From Roseibium sp. MMSF_3412 (GTDB lineage: Bacteria > Pseudomonadota > Alphaproteobacteria > Rhizobiales > Stappiaceae): a stretch of 64,000 nucleotides of DNA. Every line of letters starts with the position of its first letter. Within the stretch, counting starts at the first letter, position 1. The stretch lies in the NCBI RefSeq assembly GCF_030733265.1, contig NZ_JASHJI010000017.1, forward strand, positions 62,001 through 126,000, given 5' to 3'. Shown piece by piece: positions 52,827 through 62,181 of this stretch. The notes under the pieces are model-generated. The model worked only from the letters and a program-made list of their open reading frames with translations, searched no databases and was not told the DNA's origin. The position numbers were made by a program, and so were the translations under genes.

Positions 52827-55800
52827 ATGAACGATTTTGTCCGGATAGCGCAGGCAGGCCCATCAACCGGAGCGCAGGATGATCCAGCAGCTTTTGAAGT
52901 ACCGGAAACATTGACGGTCGAGCGCCCCGCGGCGCAGCAAAGCATCGTCATGCTCCGGAGCACCGGGCAGCTGGTGGATTTCCGGCAAATTCTCAACGAC
53001 AACATTTCCTTCATCCGCATCGACGGCGATCTGCAGATGGTTTTTGCCGATGGCGGCATGATCATCATCCAGGACTTCTTCGCAGGCGATCTCAGTGCCG
53101 ATGCGCTGATCATTGGAGAGGGTGAGTTCCTTTCCGTCGATGGCTTCATTTCCATTGCGAACCTTGAGGTTGCTGACGAGATCCAGACCGCGGCCGGTCA
53201 GACCAGCAATCTGGCGACGGCCCTTGGCAGTCCTGAAGGGTCCGGACAGACTTTTGAGCCGACGACCATCGGCGATCTCGGCGACGGTCTTGGATTTGCC
53301 AGCCTGCTCCAGGGCGAAGACCCGCTGCCGCGTGAGTTGCTGAGCGACGATCTGCTGGATAGCGAGGTGCAATCCTCGCCGTCGATCGGTTCGCCGGTCG
53401 ACAGCACGCTCGATGAAGAAAATCTGCCGGAAGGCACGGACCCGGCCAACCCGGTGACAGCCACAGCCAGTCTGGACGTCTCGTTCGGAGACAACCCGGG
53501 CAACAATCCGAGGCTTGAATTTGACGGTCTGCCGAGCGGCCTGACGTCCGACGGTGTTTCCCTGGTTTCGTCGATCGCGTCGAATTCCAATGGTGGCGAG
53601 ACGCTGACTGTGCGCAAGGACGGCTCTGGCGAAATCATCTTCAAGGTTTCGCTCAGCGTGGTCGGTAGCGGCAGTTCTGCAAGCGGCCAGTATACGTTTG
53701 AGATTTTCGGCAATCTGGATCACGTCGCACCGGGTCAGGACGCCAGCATTCCGCTCGTTTTCGGTTTCAGCGCGTTTGATTCCGACGGCGATTCCGCAAG
53801 CGACTCATTCACGGTCAATGTCATCGATGATGCCCCCGCGCACGGTGTAAGCGAAACGCGGGAACTTCGGGAAGACAATCTTGCGAACGGCACCGACCCC
53901 GACGCGGTCAAGTTGGTTGCCGGCGGTGCCCTCAACATCGAGTGGGGTGCCGACAATGCGGACCTTGCCGCCGACGGTGCCCAGCAGGATGCGCCGGGCG
54001 GAACGGGCAACAGGTCTGTTGTCTTTGCCGCGCTTGCCGATCAACCCGGCGACACGCGCGCGGCCAGTTCGGACGGCGTTGCGCTTGAATTCGAGCTGTC
54101 CGGAAATGACACTGTTCTGACCGCTTACAAGGGAGCAGGCCGTCTTGATGCCGACAAGGTTTTCGTCGTGTCGCTCTCCGATGATGGCACCGGAAGTTTT
54201 GAATTCGAACTCCTTGGCAACATCGATCATGGTGGGCAGGCGTCGGCAACAGACGATGTCTTCAATCTCGATTTCGCTTTTCTCGCAAATGACAGCGACG
54301 GCGATGCGGTAGAGGGCAGCTTCGGCGTCACGATCGTCGACGACGAGGCGGTCACGGGAACTGCCGATCAGGAGACCGTCAAGGAAAGCAATCTGGCCAA
54401 GGGCACAGATCCGGACACGGTTGCCGCCACCAAGACGGGTGACCTGAACATCACCTGGGGCGGGGACGATGCGGACGGCGCAGCTGACGCCGGAACCCAG
54501 GATGTTCCCGGGGGAACGGGCAATCGCTCTGTTGTCTTTGCCGAAATCGCGGATCAGCCGACCCAGGCGACGACGTCGGGAGGCGCCGCGCTCCAATATG
54601 TGCTGTCGGAAGGCAACACGGTGCTCACCGCGCTGAGCAGCACGGGCGACAAGGTGTTTGAAGTTTCGCTTTCTGACGACGGCTCCGGTTCCTACACCTT
54701 CACGCTCCTTGGCAACATCGACCACGATATCCCCGGATCGGGCGGACAGTCGGCCGCATGGGATCTCGATTTCAAGTTCTTTGCAGTCGACGGCGACCAG
54801 GACGCCACGCCGGGCACGTTCCGCGTGACGGTGCAGGATGATGAACCGCTCAGCGGAGTTGCCGATCAGCGCACGCTTCAGGAAAACAATCTTGCCAACG
54901 GGACCGTTCCGGATCCGACCGGGCTGGAAAAGACGGGCGATCTCAATCTCGCCTGGGGTGCTGACGACGCGGATCAGGCCGACACAGGCGGTGTTCAGGA
55001 CACCCCTGCCGCGGGCAGCCGTTCCGTCGTCTTTGCCGCAATAGGCGCGCAGCCGACCCAGACGACGACATCCGACGGTGTTGCGCTTGAATACGAGCTG
55101 AGCGCGGACGACACGGTTCTGACCGCCTATAAGGGAACAGGACGAGCGGATGCGGACAAGGTCTTCATCGTGTCGCTGTCCGACGACGGTACCGGCTCCT
55201 ATACGTTCGAGCTCCTGGGCAATGTCGACCACAACCCGCCCGGATCCAGCGGTCAGATGGTCGCCTGGAACCTTGATTTCGCCTTTGTCGCCAGCGACAG
55301 CGACGGAGACACGGACACCGGTTCCTTCCGCGTAACGATCGTTGACGACGAACCGGTAGTCGGTTCGCCCGAGCAGGGCGCGGTCGAAGAGGAAAATCTT
55401 CCGGGCGGTCTCGACGACCCCTATCCGTTTTTCCTTGATGGCGCGGCGAACGTGGCAGGCACACCGCTCACCGAAAGGTTTACGGGCTCCCTGAATATTG
55501 GCTGGGGGGCCGACGACACTGATTTTGCCGATCAGACGACGGGTGACCTTCCCATACAGGACGCCGTTGGAACCGCCGGTCAGCGTTCGGTTGTCTTTTC
55601 CGACGCCGCGGATGGCCTGGTCGCCAATCCGGGCGCGATCCTGACCGTCAAGGACGAGACGGGAGCGGACATCAATCTGTCGGGTCTGACGTCGCGGGGA
55701 GATGCGCTGAGTTACGTCCTGTCGGAAAACGGTACGCATCTGACTGCTTTCGCAAACTATGGCGGAGCGGATGAGCGGAGTGTCTTCCGCGTGGCACTTT

Positions 55801-58800
55801 CCGACGATGCAAGCGGTTCCTATACGCTTGTCATCGACGATGTTCTTGATCATCCCATCGTGGATACCACGCCATTTGACGAAGACTTTCTGTCGCTCAA
55901 CTTTGGCTTTATCGCGCGTGATGCGGAAGGTGACAGCGCGACGGGAACTTTCGAAGTTCTCGTGCTTGATGATGGACCACTGTTCCGGACCGATGACGTA
56001 TTCAAGGTTGACGGCCTGGCATTGGCGACCTTTACCGAAACAGCCGACTTGCGCATTCCGGACGTGGGGAGCAGCGGCACGATCTTTTCAACCATCGACG
56101 TGCCGAACGCTGGAACAATCCAGGATATCAACGTCTCAATCGAGATGCAGCACGGCTTTATCGGCGATCTTGAGGTTTTCCTGATAGCGCCGGACGGCAC
56201 GCAGATTCAGCTCATGCAGGTGGACGGCAATCGCAGGGGAACGGTCGACGGCACCGTTTCGTTCGATGACGACGCAGCAACGAGCATTGATAACGCGGGA
56301 TCGAACATCATCGGTACCTGGCGGCCTGCGGATGACAATTTCAATCTGGATTTCCTTGAAGGGCGCGATCAGGCGGGGCTCTGGATTCTGGAGATTTCGG
56401 ATCGCCTTGACGGCGATGTCGGCCGGCTCGTTTCCTGGACGCTGGATATCCAGAGCGGTGTCTCCGCCGTTGTCGATGAAGATGAGCTGTCACTTGCGCA
56501 AGGGGACAATGTCGACGGCAATGGCGACCAGGCCGCCGGCGACAACGATGTCGTTACCAACGCCGCTCTTGATGGTGACACCGACCCGACGACGGTTTTC
56601 GGCAATCTGGGGATCCTTTGGGGCGCGGATAACGAAAACGAAGTCGAAAACGGCGGAACGAGCGCCGGTATCGGCGATCGCGCGGTAACGTTCGTAGGCG
56701 GTGCCGACGGCACGATTGACGGTTTGCTCGCTCTGGGTCTGACCTCCAACGGCGAGGCTCTCAGCTACGCCCTGAATGCATCCGGTGATGTTCTGACAGC
56801 GAGTGCCGGCAACAGGGTGATCTTCACCGTTGAACTCTCCGATCTGGACACAGGTTCGTTCAAATTCGACCTTCAGGATACGCTGGACCATGCACCTGGT
56901 GCAGATGAGAACGAAATTATCCTGAATTTCCTTTTTGTTGCGACAGACAGCGATGGTGACACCGGCACCTCGACATTCTCCGTCGCGGTCGATGACGACC
57001 TGCCAAGCATCGGCAACGGTGCTGAAGATCTGGCGATCAGCGAAGGGGCGGCAAGCCCGCAAACCCGTGATCTCGGGATTTCCTGGGGTGCCGATGCTGC
57101 AGATAGCGCGGCTGATGGCGCAACCCAGGATACGCCCGGAGGTACCGGCAACCGGTCCGTGGTGTTCGCACCGCTTGCCGAGCAGCCGACGCAGGCGACG
57201 ACATCTGATGGTGTCGCCCTGGAATATGTGCTGTCAGCCGGCGATACGGTTCTTACAGCCTACAAGGGTGCAGGCCGTCTCGACAGCGACAAGGTGTTCG
57301 AAGTGTCCCTTTCCGACGACGGGACAGGAAGCTACACCTTCGAACCTCTGGGTGCGATCGATCATGTCAACGGCCAGACAGACACGTGGGATCTGAACTT
57401 TGCCTATGTCGCCAGCGACAGCGACGGTGACACGGTCAATGGCGAATTCCTCGTAACGGTCGCAGATGAGGTTCCTCAGGTGGAAATCCGCGTTGAGGAC
57501 TATGTCCGGATCGACGAGACATACGGCCTGCACAGCGACAACGTTTTCGACCCGAACACGGGAACCTTCGATCCAAATGTTGTCGCACTGTTCAATGGGG
57601 TCACGTCTGCGGGCACCGATACTGATCTTCCGGGTCCGATCTATGCCAGTTTTGGCGTTGTCGGTTTCAGTGTCACAGCGGGTGCCGACGGTGTGTCCTC
57701 GACCAGTCTTGACCTGCGCATCGACGACACGGCATCTGGTCTGACGACAACCGAGGGCAAGCCGATCACCCTGTCATTGGAAAACGGGCTCGTCGTCGGG
57801 CGTATCGACGGAAACGGAGATGCAGCCTTTGCGATTGACCTCGATGACCAGGGAAATGTGAGCATTGTCCAGTACATGTCGCTCAGGCATCCTGACACGA
57901 CAACGTCGGACGAACACATTACGCTTGATGGAAAAATCTCCGCTGTTCTGACCGTTACCGATGGCGACGGGGATATCGTGACGCAGGATGTTTCCATCGG
58001 AGCCGACGTTACTTTCGACGACGACGGTCCTTCGGCTTTCCGACGCGGATCGGGAATTGTCGGAAACGAAGCTGCCTTCGTGACGGGTCCTGTGGCTGGA
58101 CAACTCCAGTTTGACGGCGGCGCCGACGGCGCAACGGTGACAGGGATCTCTTTCGTCTCCAACGGCAATTATATCCGCACAACCGATCCTGATGCCACAG
58201 GTGCAGCCCGGCGCGGGGACCTGTCGGCCGAAGGCGTGCCATTGACATGGTCCACTTCGACCGACGGAAACGGCGTCATCACCACGGTGGCTGTCCTTGA
58301 GGGAACGGCGATCAAGGCTTTCGAAATCGTCGTCAACCCGGATGGCAGCTACACGTATGAACAGTTCCTCGGTTTCGATCATCCGGATGCCAACGAGACC
58401 GGCCAGGCCGATCAGCTTCTCTTTAGAATGCGCTTTACCGTAACAGACGAGGACGGGGATACGGATACAGCGACAGCCGTCATCAGGGTCCGGGATGGCG
58501 GCCCCCCTGAAATCGGCAATCCGACAGACGGCTCTGTCGCAGAAGATGGGCTCACCGTTCTGAGCGATGTCGATCTTGCGATCGACTGGGGTGTGGATGA
58601 CGCCGATGGAACCAATGGCGGCACCAACGAACGGTCCGTCGGCTTCTCCGACCCGGATGCCGCCGCCAACGTATCCGTCTCGGATGCGTCAGGTTCCGTC
58701 AGTGACCTTTATTCGAACGGCGCACTTGTGAAGTATGCGCTCTTGAACGATGTGCTTGTCGGCTACACAGGATCCGCTGTTCCGGGCACGGCTGCCGACA

Positions 58801-61256
58801 GCAGCGTCGTTTTTGTTGTGGTTCTTTCGAGCGACGGCAGCGGCAGCTACGATTTTGTGTTGCTGCAGCCTCTGGATCACACGGCACCGGTGGGGTCCGA
58901 TCATTTTCTGGATCTGAGCTTCTCCTTCAGCGCTACAGATTCCGATTTTGACACAAGCCTTGAAGCAAGTTTCACGATCCGCGTTGATGCGGCAGGCAGT
59001 GTTGCGCCGGTTGATTACTCGAGCTTCACGTCGGACGTCTTCGTAAATCTTGGTGATCAGGCACAGTCATTCGGCGGGCAGACCGTTGCCGCGGAGACGG
59101 CGACGGACCGAACCGGTGTCGCTTCGAATATCATCGGAAACGACAGCGTGGCAGGCAATGACGATGCGACCGGCGGATCGGGCAACGATGTTCTGTTGGG
59201 CAACGACAGCGACAACACGCTGACCGGCAACGACGGCGATGACGTCCTCTACGGCGGCGGTGGTTTTGATTTGCTTGACGGTGGCCAGGGAAGTGACACG
59301 GCTGATTACTCCAACAATCCGGAGGGCGTTATCGCCCGCATGGACCTGGGCTGGGTCACCGACATTTCAAATGGACAGTCGGGTTTTGTAGACCTCGTCA
59401 ACGATGTCGCCAATGACGTCGTTGCGCATGACGATCTGGTTGACATCGAGAATCTCAACGGCTCGAATTTCAACGACCTGATCTTCGGAGACAATCAATC
59501 CAACACGCTTTCCGGTGGCCTTGGCGATGACTTGATCGTTGGATACGGCGGCGCTGACATTCTTTTGGGCGGAGCCGGCAAGGACGAACTTTACGCCGTG
59601 TCTGGCGACGGCAACAAACTTGTTGGCGGCGCGGACCAGGACACGCTCTTCAGTGGGATCGGTGCAGATGAATTTGTGTTCGCAGCCGGTGAGGGCAGTG
59701 CCACCCTTGCAGATGCCGACCAGATTCGTTTCTTCCAGGATGGTATTGACAAGATTGTCATAACCGGCGGCATCACCTTCGCGGATCTGACGATCAGCGA
59801 CGACGGTAACGGAAATGCCTCGATCTATGACAACGTCAACAATCAGTATGTCGCGTTGGTCACGCTGACGTCAGCGAGCAGTCTTACCGCATCCGATTTC
59901 ACGTTCGGTTCGGATCCGATTGTCCTCGATCTTGACGGGGACGGTGTCGAACTGATGTCCGCCGCGAATGGCGTCGCGTTCGATCAAAATGCCGATGGTG
60001 ATTTGGAACAGACCGGCTGGACCGGTGCCGATGACGGCCTGCTGGTAATGGACCTTGACGGCTCCGGCCGCATCGAAAACGGTACCGAGGTCTTTTCGGA
60101 AGTCTTTAATGGCGGATCTTACGCAAATTCGCTTGAAGCTCTGGCGTCACTTGACGAGAACGGCGACGGCGTCATCGACGCGGCCGACAACGCATATGGC
60201 GATATCGGTATCTGGCAGGATGCCAATTCGGACGGTGTCACCCAAGACGGTGAACTGAAGTCGCTGGAAGAACTTGGAATTGAAGCGATCGGATTGCAGG
60301 CGGACAGTGTCTACAAGGACGTTGCCGGAAATACCGTCTACGCCGAAGGTGAATTCCGGAAGGCCGACGGCAGTGTTGGTTCCTTCGCCGGCGTATCCTT
60401 CACTCTCGCCGGTGAAAGCCAGGCAGAGGCAGAAGAGACCACCCGCCAATCAGCCGCGATCGCAGCGGGTGTCGGTCTGGTCGTCTACGCTGCTTCCGCG
60501 CAAGAAGTCGCCGCGGGTCTTTCAGACGTTCGGATCACCACGGCGCCTCAGTCCGGTGACGTCACGGTTGCGCCGGACTTCAGCGTTTCCGTGGCTCCGG
60601 CAAATGGATTTGAGGGCACGGACACGGTTGAGTTCGAGCTGGTCTTCTCAGACGGATCTGTCGTGACACGCGAAGTTGTGTTCGAGGCGCAGGCCGAAAC
60701 GGAAACCGCGCCGGCAACACAGAGCCCTGTCGACGACAGCGCCGGGACAACGACCACGACTGACAATCAAACAGACACCAATCCCACTGAAACCGTTTCG
60801 GACATGTCCGAGTTCGCCGCACTCGTGACCGGGTCGGTTATCACGGGCGACGATGGCGACAACGTTCTGGTCGGTACCTCTGGCGATGACGTTTTGATCG
60901 GTGGTCTGGGAGCGGACATCCTGACCGGAGGAGACGGCGCGGACACCTTCGTTCTCGCGTCGCTTGCCGATGCTGACATCATCACCGACTATGATTTCGC
61001 CCAGGGCGATACGATCGATCTCGGAGATCTTCTCGATGGCGCGTTCGGCCAGGGAAGCAGCGCCGAAGAGTTTGTGCGTGTTGAAAAGCAAGCCGACGGC
61101 GATGTAACACTGACCGTTGATCTTGACGGACAGGGTTCCGGCCACGACTGGCAGGACGCTGCCACGCTGCAAGGTCACGCATCCATGGGTGAAACGATCC
61201 GGGTCGTGCTGGATGCAGAAGGAACTGAAGCCCAGATCCCGGTCAACGTGGCCTGA
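52827..61256 (+). CDS. Giant type I secreted RTX adhesin, LapA-like
   Basis: 2809 residues, acidic, no Cys-rich or signal region. Residues 1-125 form a compact N-terminal module (VMLRSTGQLVDFRQILNDN, then FIRIDGDLQMVFADGGMIII) ending in T121-A-A-G124, the motif cut by LapG-type proteases in LapA. About ten T1SS-143-like repeats follow (about 195-2053), with a proprotein-convertase-type P-domain at about 1069-1211. RTX nonapeptides (about 2118-2290), EF-hand-like DLDGDGVEL and DENGDGVID loops (from about 2368), a cadherin-like segment and a final RTX/T1SS targeting region (from about 2671, TGDDGDNVLVGTSGDDVLIGG) complete it. An alternative GTG start lies at 52776. It is probably exported by the T1SS encoded downstream. 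Confidence 0.9.
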   Translation: MNDFVRIAQAGPSTGAQDDPAAFEVPETLTVERPAAQQSIVMLRSTGQLVDFRQILNDNISFIRIDGDLQMVFADGGMIIIQDFFAGDLSADALIIGEGEFLSVDGFISIANLEVADEIQTAAGQTSNLATALGSPEGSGQTFEPTTIGDLGDGLGFASLLQGEDPLPRELLSDDLLDSEVQSSPSIGSPVDSTLDEENLPEGTDPANPVTATASLDVSFGDNPGNNPRLEFDGLPSGLTSDGVSLVSSIASNSNGGETLTVRKDGSGEIIFKVSLSVVGSGSSASGQYTFEIFGNLDHVAPGQDASIPLVFGFSAFDSDGDSASDSFTVNVIDDAPAHGVSETRELREDNLANGTDPDAVKLVAGGALNIEWGADNADLAADGAQQDAPGGTGNRSVVFAALADQPGDTRAASSDGVALEFELSGNDTVLTAYKGAGRLDADKVFVVSLSDDGTGSFEFELLGNIDHGGQASATDDVFNLDFAFLANDSDGDAVEGSFGVTIVDDEAVTGTADQETVKESNLAKGTDPDTVAATKTGDLNITWGGDDADGAADAGTQDVPGGTGNRSVVFAEIADQPTQATTSGGAALQYVLSEGNTVLTALSSTGDKVFEVSLSDDGSGSYTFTLLGNIDHDIPGSGGQSAAWDLDFKFFAVDGDQDATPGTFRVTVQDDEPLSGVADQRTLQENNLANGTVPDPTGLEKTGDLNLAWGADDADQADTGGVQDTPAAGSRSVVFAAIGAQPTQTTTSDGVALEYELSADDTVLTAYKGTGRADADKVFIVSLSDDGTGSYTFELLGNVDHNPPGSSGQMVAWNLDFAFVASDSDGDTDTGSFRVTIVDDEPVVGSPEQGAVEEENLPGGLDDPYPFFLDGAANVAGTPLTERFTGSLNIGWGADDTDFADQTTGDLPIQDAVGTAGQRSVVFSDAADGLVANPGAILTVKDETGADINLSGLTSRGDALSYVLSENGTHLTAFANYGGADERSVFRVALSDDASGSYTLVIDDVLDHPIVDTTPFDEDFLSLNFGFIARDAEGDSATGTFEVLVLDDGPLFRTDDVFKVDGLALATFTETADLRIPDVGSSGTIFSTIDVPNAGTIQDINVSIEMQHGFIGDLEVFLIAPDGTQIQLMQVDGNRRGTVDGTVSFDDDAATSIDNAGSNIIGTWRPADDNFNLDFLEGRDQAGLWILEISDRLDGDVGRLVSWTLDIQSGVSAVVDEDELSLAQGDNVDGNGDQAAGDNDVVTNAALDGDTDPTTVFGNLGILWGADNENEVENGGTSAGIGDRAVTFVGGADGTIDGLLALGLTSNGEALSYALNASGDVLTASAGNRVIFTVELSDLDTGSFKFDLQDTLDHAPGADENEIILNFLFVATDSDGDTGTSTFSVAVDDDLPSIGNGAEDLAISEGAASPQTRDLGISWGADAADSAADGATQDTPGGTGNRSVVFAPLAEQPTQATTSDGVALEYVLSAGDTVLTAYKGAGRLDSDKVFEVSLSDDGTGSYTFEPLGAIDHVNGQTDTWDLNFAYVASDSDGDTVNGEFLVTVADEVPQVEIRVEDYVRIDETYGLHSDNVFDPNTGTFDPNVVALFNGVTSAGTDTDLPGPIYASFGVVGFSVTAGADGVSSTSLDLRIDDTASGLTTTEGKPITLSLENGLVVGRIDGNGDAAFAIDLDDQGNVSIVQYMSLRHPDTTTSDEHITLDGKISAVLTVTDGDGDIVTQDVSIGADVTFDDDGPSAFRRGSGIVGNEAAFVTGPVAGQLQFDGGADGATVTGISFVSNGNYIRTTDPDATGAARRGDLSAEGVPLTWSTSTDGNGVITTVAVLEGTAIKAFEIVVNPDGSYTYEQFLGFDHPDANETGQADQLLFRMRFTVTDEDGDTDTATAVIRVRDGGPPEIGNPTDGSVAEDGLTVLSDVDLAIDWGVDDADGTNGGTNERSVGFSDPDAAANVSVSDASGSVSDLYSNGALVKYALLNDVLVGYTGSAVPGTAADSSVVFVVVLSSDGSGSYDFVLLQPLDHTAPVGSDHFLDLSFSFSATDSDFDTSLEASFTIRVDAAGSVAPVDYSSFTSDVFVNLGDQAQSFGGQTVAAETATDRTGVASNIIGNDSVAGNDDATGGSGNDVLLGNDSDNTLTGNDGDDVLYGGGGFDLLDGGQGSDTADYSNNPEGVIARMDLGWVTDISNGQSGFVDLVNDVANDVVAHDDLVDIENLNGSNFNDLIFGDNQSNTLSGGLGDDLIVGYGGADILLGGAGKDELYAVSGDGNKLVGGADQDTLFSGIGADEFVFAAGEGSATLADADQIRFFQDGIDKIVITGGITFADLTISDDGNGNASIYDNVNNQYVALVTLTSASSLTASDFTFGSDPIVLDLDGDGVELMSAANGVAFDQNADGDLEQTGWTGADDGLLVMDLDGSGRIENGTEVFSEVFNGGSYANSLEALASLDENGDGVIDAADNAYGDIGIWQDANSDGVTQDGELKSLEELGIEAIGLQADSVYKDVAGNTVYAEGEFRKADGSVGSFAGVSFTLAGESQAEAEETTRQSAAIAAGVGLVVYAASAQEVAAGLSDVRITTAPQSGDVTVAPDFSVSVAPANGFEGTDTVEFELVFSDGSVVTREVVFEAQAETETAPATQSPVDDSAGTTTTTDNQTDTNPTETVSDMSEFAALVTGSVITGDDGDNVLVGTSGDDVLIGGLGADILTGGDGADTFVLASLADADIITDYDFAQGDTIDLGDLLDGAFGQGSSAEEFVRVEKQADGDVTLTVDLDGQGSGHDWQDAATLQGHASMGETIRVVLDAEGTEAQIPVNVA
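53410..58985 (+). repeat. About ten T1SS-143-like repeat units inside the adhesin
   Basis: Units of about 160-200 residues. Each starts near VDDEP or VxDDxP and runs through N-L-A-N-G-T-x-P-D, L-x-I-x-W-G-A-D-x-A-D, R-S-V-V-F, V-L-T-A, S-L-S-D-D-G-T-G-S-Y and S-D-S-D-G-D. Unit joins fall near 53825, 54335, 54835, 55345, 55965, 56460, 56990, 57470, 58010 and 58490. Units 2-4 and 7 are closest to each other; units 8-10 are divergent. Similarity between units makes recombination and copy-number change likely. Confidence 0.8.
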
Positions 61257-61276
61257 TCCTGTGACAGCGAAACCGG

Positions 61277-61300
61277 AAAGGCGGCTGGAGGCCGCCTTTT
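61277..61300 (+). terminator. Intrinsic terminator after the adhesin
   Basis: Nine-bp stem AAAGGCGGC / GCCGCCTTT with a 5-nt loop, ending in TTTT, 20 bp after the adhesin stop. Confidence 0.8.
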
Positions 61301-61347
61301 CATTCAGACTGCACGAGGCTATTTGATCGCGTATGTGAGCGTTAGTA

Positions 61348-62097
61348 TCAGCTTTGCCGGCTTGATTGCCGGCGCAGGTGCATGCTCCCCGCAAGCCCGA
61401 CTACAACAAGTGCGATCGCCGCAATAACCGAAAGCAATCTTGTTGTTGCCGGTATGCTGAGCGAATCCGCGCTGTCTCCGTCGCTTTCGCTGGCCGGCAG
61501 ACCTGCGGTTGATTGCGGAGCAACGGCATTTAGCCGCGTCAGCATCGTCAGTTCACTCGCTGTCAGGAAACCCGCGAGCTTGCCGGAAACGCTGGCCGGT
61601 TTATTGATATCCGGGATGTCTGCGGAAACTGCCGGGCTGGAGAACTCACCGGACGGTTTGGTGATGTTGGTGGCTGTAAGCAGTTTCTCTCCGTCCCGTC
61701 CCGTGAGCGTAATCTGTGCAAGACCTGTTTCGGCCACGGCAGCATTCAGAACGGTTTGAAGATAAGCCTCCAGTTCCTGAACTTCCTCGCCCTCAGGCCA
61801 ACGTTCTGCAACGTCCACGAATTCTGATATCAGGGGGAGTGTCGCAAGTTCCTCCAGGCGCAGGCGCGGTGCCGTCAGGCGGGCTTCGCGCAGGGCATCG
61901 ACAAGCAGATCGCGTTCGCTTTCCACCACCGCGCGTTCCGCGACAAGCCGTTTTTCCTGATGGTCGGCCAGGAAATGGCCGCCTGCAAGGACAATGGCTG
62001 CAAGCAGGCACGTCGAGATAGCAAGGGCGATCGCACGGGTCTGTCCCGGCATTTTTCGAATCGCTGAGCTTTGTGCCTGTTCACGCATTCGCGCCAT
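61348..62097 (-). CDS. Two-helix membrane protein with a periplasmic domain and no output domain
   Basis: 249 residues from ATG 62097 (in-frame GTG 62106 and ATG 62088 are alternatives). An N-terminal helix (AIALAISTCLLAAIVLAGGHF) is followed by about 175 periplasmic residues: a helical stretch (AERAVVESERDLLVDALREARL) resembling the start of sensor domains, then LAQITLTGRDGEKLLTATN. A C-terminal helix (LLSVIAAIALVVVGLAGSM) and only ten cytoplasmic residues complete it. It resembles a membrane sensor without HAMP, kinase, GGDEF or EAL parts. Next to a LapG-like gene it might hold or regulate that protease (inference). No family is named. Confidence 0.65.
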   Translation of the reverse strand: MARMREQAQSSAIRKMPGQTRAIALAISTCLLAAIVLAGGHFLADHQEKRLVAERAVVESERDLLVDALREARLTAPRLRLEELATLPLISEFVDVAERWPEGEEVQELEAYLQTVLNAAVAETGLAQITLTGRDGEKLLTATNITKPSGEFSSPAVSADIPDINKPASVSGKLAGFLTASELTMLTRLNAVAPQSTAGLPASESDGDSADSLSIPATTRLLSVIAAIALVVVGLAGSMHLRRQSSRQS

Positions 62098-62181
62098 ATA
62101 GCACACACCTGCGCGAAAAGATGGAGGATAGTTTCACCTATCCTGCGACGGTGTCCGTATCGTCACGATCGCAAGCAGATT

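Noticed and set aside
53805..55853. Long open frame (682 codons) on the strand opposite the adhesin repeats
   Set aside because: It follows from the repeated GC-rich composition of the adhesin; the product shows no domain and itself repeats with the adhesin units.
52827..61256. Adhesin repeats as a CRISPR or DNA-level satellite
   Set aside because: The repeats are protein domains of about 500 bp with diverged codons, not short identical DNA units.
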